From Verrucomicrobiales bacterium (GTDB lineage Bacteria; Verrucomicrobiota; Verrucomicrobiia; Verrucomicrobiales; DEV007): a stretch of 64,000 nucleotides of DNA. Positions 7,935-15,348 of the stretch are shown in pieces. The stretch covers positions 62,001 through 126,000 of the forward strand of contig JARGPH010000001.1 of the NCBI GenBank assembly GCA_029213065.1. The letters are read 5' to 3'. Every line of letters begins with the position of its first letter. Positions within the stretch are counted from its first letter, which is position 1. A program made the position numbers and the translations under genes. The notes under the pieces were generated by a model. That model did not search any database. It saw only the letters and a list, made by a program, of their open reading frames with translations, and was not told where the DNA came from.

Positions 7935-9965
7935 CTAATCTCCAGGAATAACGACGGTGACTCCCCCAGCTCCAATTTCGAGGGAACCTCCGGCAGAAGT
8001 CGCAGTATATTTCAAAACATCACGCAACGTAACATTGGTGAGTTTGAGAGAAATGCGGATGTCATCGAGTTCCTCACTGTCCCCACTGTAATTGAGAATG
8101 ATGTTAATCCCTGAATTATCAGTTGAGAGCTCAGCGGATCTCTGCCTGATAAAACTCAATGCACCAGGCAGAGGAGTATTACTGAACTCAAGAGAGGGAA
8201 CAACGATCTCATCCAATTTCGCCTGAAGCGCCTTTAGATTCTCTTTATCGTCCTCCCGTACAAGCAGATTAAAGTTTCCTTTTTCACCATCTTTCGGAAA
8301 GAATAGCCTCACTGCATGTTCCTCGATGTTCATGCTCGCACGAGCCAACTGCGCCACGTAAAAGAACGCTTGGCCAATAGGCACGTTCGTTAACCTCATC
8401 GTAATTAGGGCATCAGTATCTCCGCCCTCCGGGTCGAGAATCACATTCACCCCCTTCTTAGAGGGGTCTTTGGTTGTCGTGTCGAGCTCGACCGATCTTG
8501 CATGAAGAAAAGCAAGGGCATCCTTCAACGGAGTGTCACGAAACTCGACTGAAGGCAGCCTGATCTCCTTCAACTTCTCCTTATTGCTCTCCAGCGACGG
8601 ACTCTGCCCCACCGGATCCATCTTTACCTTTTCAACCACGACCGCGCCATCCTTGATCGAAAATCCCAACTGCGCCAGTGAGGTCGTGTAGCGAAGCACC
8701 TCCTCCATCGGAACATTGCTCAGCTTCAGCGTGATACGGGTATCGTGGAAATCATCCCCCCTCTTTCGTGTATCGAGAATGACAACACCCTTTCTCTCCG
8801 GATCGAGTTCAACACTTCTCTGCTGGAGAAACCTCAAAGCGTCCGAAAGCGGCGTGTCATTGAATTCGACCTTCGGAAGGATCGTGGACTCCAATCGTTC
8901 TTTGGTCTCAGCATCCCGGTCATCTCCCTTTGCGCCTTCAGCCCACCCTGCCATTCCAATAAGGAGGACTATCAACATCATCGCTGCGGGCAGCACTTTG
9001 TTCACGGAGGAAGGGGCATCCTTCCCGTTATCGGTTTCGGTTTTGGGGTTCAGTATCATTTTTATTCGTTTTTCTATGGTTCCGGTTTCTGCGACCGACG
9101 TTGCCGAGGTGCGCCAAAGGGGTGAAGCAGGCGACGAGGCCTGACGAAACAACATTTCCGCATAATTCCGCCGGGGATACCCGGATCGCAAGACGCGGCG
9201 GTCACAGGCTTCCTCTCTCAGTTGAACCGCTTTCCGAACCGCGATCCAGGCAAGGGGATTCACCCAGTTCAGGGCGAGGAAAATTCGGGAAAGACAAACC
9301 GCAAGGGCGTCCCTTCGACGAACATGTTCAAGCTCGTGCATCAAAACCATTTCCAAATCGACCGCCAACCAATCACAGGCTGCCTCGGGTATCACAATTC
9401 GCGGGCGAAAGATTCCCCAGGTAAAAGCGGATCTTACCGACGAAGACACCAGTAGCGCGACATTGCTCTGTGGAGAAATCCCGGCCCGCAATTCAAGAAA
9501 CCTCCGCCCGACATTCCCGGTCGCGGGGCGCGCTTCTTTCTCCAGCCTCCTCAACAATCGTGCGGCAATCAAGGATCGTCCCACAAACACGATCAATCCC
9601 AAACTCCACCCTGCCAGTATCCACTCAGCCCAACCCACTTGAAGCGAACTTTCCACCGCAACGAGAGGCGTCGCCTCACTCGAAAGAACCGGAGTCAGCG
9701 GTTCGGAGAAAACGGCCCCGGTTCCAATTGGAATTACCTCCTCTTCGGCGGCAACGCCAATCGCCGGAATCACTTCCCACCGCGGGAACAACATCCACAG
9801 CAATGGAATCACGAGCCCGACGGCAAAGATTCGCAGCAAAAGAGTGTGCTTCACCGCAGGTGAAAGCCTGGCAAACACGTGCACGAAACCAATCCCCAAC
9901 GCAATGAGAAGGGCCGACTTCCCGAGATATTCGGCGAGAAACCATAGAGCGTTTGAATCGATCAT
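7935..9965 (-). CDS. BlaR1-type M56 peptidase sensor with three C-terminal STN-like repeats
   Basis: 676 residues. The N-terminal part is a polytopic M56 domain with the zinc motif HELEH at 210-214 and the downstream EEACDRRVL. A further membrane segment lies near 324-342. The C-terminus is not a penicillin-binding domain. Instead three related units occur (about 362-447, 470-556 and 589-675), each with a core like VEFNDTPLSDALRFL / VEFRDTPLKDALAFL / LEFSNTPLPGALSFI, a VILD-type strand and a LxLTNVxxxxxL segment. This resembles the short N-domains of secretins and TonB receptors (STN). By analogy with BlaR1 it would sense a periplasmic signal and cause cleavage of the repressor encoded just upstream, which it overlaps by 4 nt. 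Confidence 0.85.
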   Translation of the reverse strand: MIDSNALWFLAEYLGKSALLIALGIGFVHVFARLSPAVKHTLLLRIFAVGLVIPLLWMLFPRWEVIPAIGVAAEEEVIPIGTGAVFSEPLTPVLSSEATPLVAVESSLQVGWAEWILAGWSLGLIVFVGRSLIAARLLRRLEKEARPATGNVGRRFLELRAGISPQSNVALLVSSSVRSAFTWGIFRPRIVIPEAACDWLAVDLEMVLMHELEHVRRRDALAVCLSRIFLALNWVNPLAWIAVRKAVQLREEACDRRVLRSGYPRRNYAEMLFRQASSPASPLWRTSATSVAETGTIEKRIKMILNPKTETDNGKDAPSSVNKVLPAAMMLIVLLIGMAGWAEGAKGDDRDAETKERLESTILPKVEFNDTPLSDALRFLQQRSVELDPERKGVVILDTRKRGDDFHDTRITLKLSNVPMEEVLRYTTSLAQLGFSIKDGAVVVEKVKMDPVGQSPSLESNKEKLKEIRLPSVEFRDTPLKDALAFLHARSVELDTTTKDPSKKGVNVILDPEGGDTDALITMRLTNVPIGQAFFYVAQLARASMNIEEHAVRLFFPKDGEKGNFNLLVREDDKENLKALQAKLDEIVVPSLEFSNTPLPGALSFIRQRSAELSTDNSGINIILNYSGDSEELDDIRISLKLTNVTLRDVLKYTATSAGGSLEIGAGGVTVVIPGD

Positions 9966-10375
9966 GAGGGCTCCTCCTCCCTGTTCCTGCGAGCGTCCTC
10001 AATCATCCTCGAAATTCGCTCGAGCTCTTCTGAAGAAATTTTCTCCCCCGTGTCCCCCAGCAAACTCGAAACGGCACCGGCGACCGACCCCTGAAAAAAG
10101 GTATCAACGAGACGACTCAGCGCCGAAGTCGCCGCGACCTCGCGCTCGACTCGCGGCGAGTAGAGGAAAGTCGCGCCTTCGACCCGGTGGGTAACGTGAC
10201 CTTTCTCTTCGAGAATGCTGAGCTGCTTTCTCACCGTTGAATAGGTCCGGGACTCACCAAGAGCACTCCAGACATCACGGGCCGTCGCATTCTCCTTTCG
10301 AAAGAGCACCTCCATCACCTCCCGTTCCCGGCGACTCAGGGAAGGGTCCTCAAAATCTGCGTTCTTCTTAGGCAT
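9962..10375 (-). CDS. BlaI/MecI/CopY-family repressor
   Basis: 137 residues, normal size for the family. The N-terminal winged helix is evident (LSRREREVMEVLFRKENATARDVWSAL, then SRTYSTVRKQLSILEEKGHVTH), followed by a dimerisation tail. The last codons overlap the M56 sensor start by 4 nt, so the two are translationally coupled, as in blaI-blaR1. Its likely operators are two dyads at 10374-10391 and 10419-10436. They lie between this gene and the divergent esterase, and one overlaps its own start codon, which fits autorepression. Confidence 0.9.
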   Translation of the reverse strand: MPKKNADFEDPSLSRREREVMEVLFRKENATARDVWSALGESRTYSTVRKQLSILEEKGHVTHRVEGATFLYSPRVEREVAATSALSRLVDTFFQGSVAGAVSSLLGDTGEKISSEELERISRMIEDARRNREEEPS

Positions 10376-10391
10376 GCGACTTTTTTCGCAC
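10374..10391. promoter_or_regulatory. Putative BlaI-type operator 1 (TGCGA-n6-TCGCA)
   Basis: Inverted repeat TGCGA, six-nt spacer, TCGCA, overlapping the start codon of the BlaI-like gene. It is nearly identical to the second dyad 45 bp away. A BlaI-like dimer bound here would block its own transcription or translation start. Assignment rests on symmetry and position only. Confidence 0.6.
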
Positions 10392-10418
10392 TTTCGGCAA
10401 AAAAGGTCAATACAAAAC

Positions 10419-10436
10419 GTGCGATTTTTTTCGCAC
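10419..10436. promoter_or_regulatory. Putative BlaI-type operator 2 (GTGCGA-n6-TCGCAC)
   Basis: Perfect 6+6 dyad GTGCGA / TCGCAC around six Ts. Between the two dyads, on the minus strand, lies TTGTATTGACC, which contains plausible promoter hexamers for the repressor gene. The esterase gene starts 86 bp to the right, so it could be under the same control. Confidence 0.6.
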
Positions 10437-10522
10437 CCTTGTTACAGAAAAAACTGAGCATCCCGCAATCAGTCCGAATTGATTGGTTTCCTGCGACCTC
10501 ATTATCGGCTCTAATTCTCCCA

Positions 10523-11722
10523 ATGAAATTTCTTCCGGCTCTCATTCTCCTGTCACTCGCTCTCCCTCTTTTCGCTCAGGAGAAGAAGTGGACTCCGCCG
10601 CCTGCGATCGAGCTGAGCAAGCTCATCGGAAAGGACAACGAACTCGCTGCCAAAAAAATCAAAGCGAGCTGGGGAGAGAAAGGACTCAAGAGCGGCAAGC
10701 ATAAGTGGATAGAGGAAACCACCCTGCTCCTCGGCGTCATCTCGGACGAACCTGTCACGGCCGTTAAAAAAGACGGCACCAAAATCGGTGACCTCACCCG
10801 CCTCAACGACGAAGGCCTCTACGCTCTCGCCACCGACGTCGGCAACATTCAGGACTTCGCCTACGAATTAAAAACCACCTCCGGTAAAGTGTTAGGCAAC
10901 GGTCAGGTCAAAATCGAATATTACCCTGCTCCCCCCGAAGTCTTCCGCAAAGAGGGCATTCCCGAAGGCGCCTTACACGAGCACAGCTGGACAGACTCCA
11001 AAATTTTCCCGAACACGGAGCGGGACTTCCTCGTCTACATCCCCAAACAATATGATGGAAGCGAGCCCGCCTCTCTCCTCGTCTTTCAGGACGGACTGCG
11101 CCACGCTGATCGCGACCTCGATGGAGGACTTCGCGCCCCCACCGTTTTTGACCACCTCATCGCCTCGGGGGAAATGCCGGTAACGATCGGCATCTTCATC
11201 AATCCGGGGCGTCTCAAGGATCAACCCGCCGGCGGAAGGGCAAAAAACCGCAGTCTCGAATACGACGGACTCGGAGCCGACTACGTCACCTTTCTCCTCG
11301 AAGAGATCATCCCCTTCGTAACAAAAGAGCATGATCTCAAGCTAAGCGACAATCCCGCGGACCGCGCCATCGCCGGCGGGTCGAGCGGTTGCGCCGCTGC
11401 CTGGACCGCCGCGTGGGAACGTCCCGACCAGTTCGGGAAAGTACTCGGCTGGGTTGGCACCTTCACCGATATCCGCGGGGCCAATGCCTACCCGTCACTG
11501 ATTCGTAAAACCGAGCGCAAGCCGATCCGTGCGGCCCTGCTCGGCGAGCGCAACGATGTCGACAATCAGTTCGGGAGCTGGCCTCTCGCCAACAAACAAA
11601 TGGAGACCGCCCTGAAGTTCGCTGATTACGATTACCGCTATTGGTGGGGCGACGGCTTCCACGGAAGCCGACATGCCGCCGTGATGCTTCCGGAAATGCT
11701 TCGCTGGCTCTGGTCTGAATAG
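10523..11722 (+). CDS. Secreted esterase of the Fes/EsteraseD (CE1-like) family
   Basis: 399 residues from the ATG at 10523, which opens a clear signal peptide (MKFLPALILLSLALPLFAQ). Residues about 60-135 form a beta-rich N-terminal domain, and about 160-395 the esterase domain. The nucleophile motif is GGSSG with Ser287; LLVFQDG near 186-191 and GFHGSRH near the C-terminus complete the expected oxyanion and catalytic-His regions. Family members hydrolyse feruloyl, acetyl or siderophore esters; given the adjoining sulfatases a carbohydrate ester is likely but unproven. Two hairpins separate it from the next gene. Confidence 0.85.
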   Translation: MKFLPALILLSLALPLFAQEKKWTPPPAIELSKLIGKDNELAAKKIKASWGEKGLKSGKHKWIEETTLLLGVISDEPVTAVKKDGTKIGDLTRLNDEGLYALATDVGNIQDFAYELKTTSGKVLGNGQVKIEYYPAPPEVFRKEGIPEGALHEHSWTDSKIFPNTERDFLVYIPKQYDGSEPASLLVFQDGLRHADRDLDGGLRAPTVFDHLIASGEMPVTIGIFINPGRLKDQPAGGRAKNRSLEYDGLGADYVTFLLEEIIPFVTKEHDLKLSDNPADRAIAGGSSGCAAAWTAAWERPDQFGKVLGWVGTFTDIRGANAYPSLIRKTERKPIRAALLGERNDVDNQFGSWPLANKQMETALKFADYDYRYWWGDGFHGSRHAAVMLPEMLRWLWSE

Positions 11723-11787
11723 GGTTGGCTCCTCGATCCAACCCTGTTAAAACCAATCCAACAGGGTTGAGTCATAAACCCAACCCT
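11721..11787. repeat. Two tandem AGGGTTG hairpins between esterase and sulfatase
   Basis: AGGGTTGG (11721-11728) pairs with CCAACCCT (11738-11745), and AGGGTTG (11763-11769) pairs with CAACCCT (11781-11787). The left arm of the first overlaps the esterase stop codon. There is no T-run, so these may be 3'-end stabilising hairpins, an attenuator or a REP-like element rather than a classical terminator. Confidence 0.5.
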
Positions 11788-11816
11788 CTTCACTTTTCCG
11801 ATTCGCTTTTCCACCC

Positions 11817-13346
11817 ATGAAGTTTCTCAAATTCACCCTCTTCGCTGCCTGCCTCAGCACCCTGTCCGCCACTCTTGCAAGCGGAGCGCAAAAAAACATC
11901 GTTCTCTTCTTTGTCGATGACATGGGATGGACCGACCTCGCCTGCACCGGCAGCGACTTTTACGAAACTCCTAACATTGACGCACTCGCTGAAAAAGGAG
12001 TTCGCTTCACGAGCGGTTACGCCGCTTGCACGGTCTGTTCACCGAGCCGGGCAGCGCTCATGACGGGGCAGTCCCCCGCCCGCCTCCATGTCACCGACTT
12101 CATCCCCGGTCATCCCTTCGTGAATACGCCGCTGACCATCCCCGAGTGGACGCAGGCACTGGAGCACGAGCACAGCACGATTCCGGAACTGCTGAAGGAA
12201 CATGGCTATGTTAGTGCCCATCTCGGGAAGTGGCATCTCTCGCATCGCGACGGTTACAAGACCGGCAAAGAAGACGCCCCCGACCCTGACTTTTACCCGC
12301 AACCTCACGGCTTCGATGTCAACATCGGCGGCTGCGAAAAAGGGGCACCGCCGAGCTACTTCTGGCCCTACGGAAAAGGCAAAGATCTCGAAACGAAAAA
12401 GAAGAATACGATCTTTGAAACCCTGCCGAAAGACGACCAGGACAGAGAGGGCGAATACCTCACCGACCGACTCGCCGACGAAGCCGTCTCGCTGATCGAT
12501 CAGTTCACCGAAGAGAAGAAGCCTTTCTTTATCAACTTCTCCTTCTACAACGTTCACACCCCGCTCATGGGGCGGCCCGACCTCGTCTCCAAATACGAAG
12601 CCAAGCTGAAAGCGAATCCGAATACCACCCACACCAACGTCAAATACGCCGCCATGGTCGAAAGCGTTGACGAGGCGGTCGGCAAAGTCATCGCGAAGCT
12701 CGAAGCGACCGGGCAACGCGACGAGACACTTATCATCTTCACCTCGGACAACGGAGGCCTCAAGCCGGCCGCGACCGACAACACACCGCTGCGTCAGGGC
12801 AAGGGCGGAATCTACGAGGGCGGAGTTCGTGTCCCGCTCATCATTGATCTCCCCGGCGACGGAGCCTCCCGTGCGCTTTGCCACGAACCGGCGATCACGA
12901 TGGACATTCTCCCCACCATTTTTGAGGCAATCGGGAAACCACTTCCCGAAGCCGTCACAGGCGTGCTCGACGGACACTCCCTCATTCCTCTTTTAAAAGA
13001 TCCCAAAGCCAAGCTCGAACGGAAGAGCCTTTTCTGGCACTACCCGCATTACCATTCCATGGGTGCTCAACCCTACAGCGCGATTCGCTCGGGGAACTGG
13101 AAACTGATCGAAGTGATCGGACAGAACAAAATCGAGCTCTACGATCTCTCCAGCGACATCCACGAAAACAACGATCTCGCCCGAACCTATCTGGATAAAA
13201 CGAAAGAACTCTATTTCGAACTCGCAAACTGGCGGAAATCCATCGGAGCACAGATGCCTTCGGCAAACCCTGACTTTGATCCCGAAAAGCCGACCGGGGT
13301 TTCCCGCAAGGGAAATATTAAAGCGGCGGCACCACTTCGCGACTAG
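11817..13346 (+). CDS. Secreted sulfatase (CSPSR type)
   Basis: 509 residues with an N-terminal signal peptide ending near ASGA (residue 24). The metal-binding start is NIVLFFVDDMGWTD. The formylglycine motif is CTVCSPSR with the convertible Cys at residue 74, followed by AALMTGQ. LGKWHLS and TSDNGG (second metal/Ca ligands) and the C-terminal subdomain are present, so the enzyme looks intact. It needs a formylglycine-generating enzyme, which is not in this window. The substrate is not deducible. It is 20 nt upstream of a second sulfatase, probably co-transcribed. Confidence 0.92.
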   Translation: MKFLKFTLFAACLSTLSATLASGAQKNIVLFFVDDMGWTDLACTGSDFYETPNIDALAEKGVRFTSGYAACTVCSPSRAALMTGQSPARLHVTDFIPGHPFVNTPLTIPEWTQALEHEHSTIPELLKEHGYVSAHLGKWHLSHRDGYKTGKEDAPDPDFYPQPHGFDVNIGGCEKGAPPSYFWPYGKGKDLETKKKNTIFETLPKDDQDREGEYLTDRLADEAVSLIDQFTEEKKPFFINFSFYNVHTPLMGRPDLVSKYEAKLKANPNTTHTNVKYAAMVESVDEAVGKVIAKLEATGQRDETLIIFTSDNGGLKPAATDNTPLRQGKGGIYEGGVRVPLIIDLPGDGASRALCHEPAITMDILPTIFEAIGKPLPEAVTGVLDGHSLIPLLKDPKAKLERKSLFWHYPHYHSMGAQPYSAIRSGNWKLIEVIGQNKIELYDLSSDIHENNDLARTYLDKTKELYFELANWRKSIGAQMPSANPDFDPEKPTGVSRKGNIKAAAPLRD

Positions 13347-13366
13347 CAAAGGCTCATTCCGTCTCC

Positions 13367-14899
13367 ATGAAGAAACTTCCCCTGACACTTCTCCTCGCTT
13401 TCTGCACGGCCAGCCTCAGCGCGGCAGAGAATCCGAATATCCTCGTGATCTACACGGACGATCAGGGATACGGAGATGTTTCCTGCCTCAATCCTGAGTC
13501 CAAATTCCAAACACCGGCGATCGATCGACTCGCAGCGGAAGGGATGACTTTTACCGACGGTCACTCCGGTGACACCGTCTGCACTCCCAGTCGCTACATG
13601 CTACTGACAGGGCGCTACTCCTGGAGGACCCGCCTCAAATCCGGAGTCTTCGGAGCCGAGACCCCATGCCTCATCGAGGGTGACCGCATCACCCTGGCAT
13701 CCCTAACAAAGCAACACGGATATGACACCGCGATGATAGGAAAGTGGCATCTCGGGATGGAGTTCCACGGAGAACGCGGGTCGAGGGACTGGACCCAACC
13801 CGTGACTGACATGCCGCTCGACAAAGGGTTCGAATACTTCTTCGGCATCCCCGCCTCGCTGAATTACGGGATCCTCGCGTGGTTTCAGGGACGGCACGCC
13901 CCGGTTCCGCCAACCCTTTTCACCGCCAAGAAACCCAATCAACTCGCGATCAGTGATTACCGGATCATGCCTCCGTATGACGGTCCGCCCGCCAAGTTCT
14001 CCCAACCAAATGAGATCGGCCTTTTCAAAGGGCCCATCGAGGTCGCCTCTGACTTTGTGGACAGCGAGTGTCTCACCCGATTCACCGATGAGACACTCGA
14101 TTGGCTGAAGAAGCGCGATTCAGAGAAGCCTTTCTTCATCTATCTCCCCTACACCTCGCCTCACAAACCCGTCATTCCGATTGAACCGTTTCGCGGAAAA
14201 AGCGCCGCCGGAGCCTATGGCGATTTCATGATGGAAACCGACTGGCACATCGGTCGCATTCTCGACTATCTCGATGAGAATAATCTCACGGATAACACGC
14301 TTGTATTCTTCTCCAGCGACAACGGCCCCGAAACGACCTGGCCGGAACGGAAGAAGCGATATGACCACGCCAGCAACGGGATTTTCCGCGAAGGAAAGCG
14401 CTCCATCTACGAAGGTGGCCACCGCGTTCCCTACTTCGTTCGCTGGCCCGCGAAAGTGGCTGCAGGCAGCCAGTGGAACCAACCGGTAACCCAGGGCGAT
14501 CTCCTTGCCACTGTCGCCCAGATTCTCGAGACGGAACTACCCGCCAACGCGGGAGAGGACAGCGTGAGTCTCCTTCCCGCACTGACTGGAGACGCCGCCA
14601 ATCAGACGAGCATTCCGATCATTCACCACGGTGTCAGCGGGCGCTTTGCAATCCGCGACGGCGACTGGAAACTGGTGATGGAATCGCGCAATAAAAAGGA
14701 CAAGCGTGAGCTCTATAATCTCGCAGAGGATCCCGGCGAGACCACGAGCGTGCTCAAAGACCATCCCGCAATCGCTGAGAAGCTCCTCGCCGAGCTGACC
14801 CGAATCACCGCCTCGGGACGCACCACTCCGGGCGGAGCCTCACCGAACGACACCGATTGGTGGAGCAACCTGCACTGGATGGAGCCGTGGAAGAACTGA
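13367..14899 (+). CDS. Secreted arylsulfatase-like sulfatase (CTPSR type)
   Basis: 510 residues, with a signal peptide MKKLPLTLLLAFCTASLSAA. Active-site parts: NILVIYTDDQGYGD (metal), DTVCTPSRYMLLTGRYSWR with the modified Cys at residue 72, MIGKWHLG, and FSSDNGPE. The layout is that of arylsulfatase-A-like enzymes of family S1, common in Planctomycetes and Verrucomicrobia. It follows the previous sulfatase by 20 nt and precedes the 129-bp triple repeat. The substrate is unknown, but the paired sulfatases suggest a multiply sulfated glycan. Confidence 0.92.
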   Translation: MKKLPLTLLLAFCTASLSAAENPNILVIYTDDQGYGDVSCLNPESKFQTPAIDRLAAEGMTFTDGHSGDTVCTPSRYMLLTGRYSWRTRLKSGVFGAETPCLIEGDRITLASLTKQHGYDTAMIGKWHLGMEFHGERGSRDWTQPVTDMPLDKGFEYFFGIPASLNYGILAWFQGRHAPVPPTLFTAKKPNQLAISDYRIMPPYDGPPAKFSQPNEIGLFKGPIEVASDFVDSECLTRFTDETLDWLKKRDSEKPFFIYLPYTSPHKPVIPIEPFRGKSAAGAYGDFMMETDWHIGRILDYLDENNLTDNTLVFFSSDNGPETTWPERKKRYDHASNGIFREGKRSIYEGGHRVPYFVRWPAKVAAGSQWNQPVTQGDLLATVAQILETELPANAGEDSVSLLPALTGDAANQTSIPIIHHGVSGRFAIRDGDWKLVMESRNKKDKRELYNLAEDPGETTSVLKDHPAIAEKLLAELTRITASGRTTPGGASPNDTDWWSNLHWMEPWKN

Positions 14900-14901
14900 G
14901 T

Positions 14902-15258
14902 CCCCTCCCGTAGCGGAGTCGAACCGATTCCGAAACCGCTCTATCATCCACCGCGCACTTCCCACACCCTCCGGAATGAGCCTCATTCCGCTACGCCTCC
15001 CTTCGTCGGACGTTTACCTATAAAAGAACTCCCCTCCCGTAGCGGAATCGAACCGATTCCGAAACCGCTCTATCACCCACTGCGCTCTTCCTGCACCCTC
15101 CGGAATGAGCCTCATTCCGCTACGCCTCGCTTCGGCGGACGTTTTCCAAATAAAGAACTCCCCTCCCGTAGCGGAATCGAACCGATTCCGTAGCCGCTCT
15201 ATCATCCACCGCGCATCTCCTGCGCCCTCCGGAATGAGCCTCATTCCGCTACGCTTCC
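14902..15258. repeat. 129-bp triple tandem repeat of REP-like palindromes
   Basis: Three copies begin at 14902, 15031 and 15160; the third is cut short after about 99 bp. Each unit contains GGAATCGAACCGATTCC (a hairpin in itself) and, about 70 bp on, CGGAATGAGCCTCATTCCG. Outer arms GTAGCGG and CCGCTAC pair across the unit. The copies differ by a few substitutions. The stretch to the next start (15349) carries nothing else I can support. Confidence 0.85.
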
Positions 15259-15348
15259 GGGCACCTCGCTCTGCAGCCGGAAACGCAAACCCGTCACCAA
15301 TTCACCTTGGTTGAAAGCTGACCCTTTGGCATGGTTCCGCATTCAATC

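Noticed and set aside
15014-15244. 76-codon minus-strand frame with a 43-residue internal repeat
   Set aside because: It is a translation of the 129-bp palindromic repeat, open only because 129 is divisible by three.
14902-15258. CRISPR array
   Set aside because: Only three 129-bp units without unique spacers of constant length, internally palindromic, and no cas genes.
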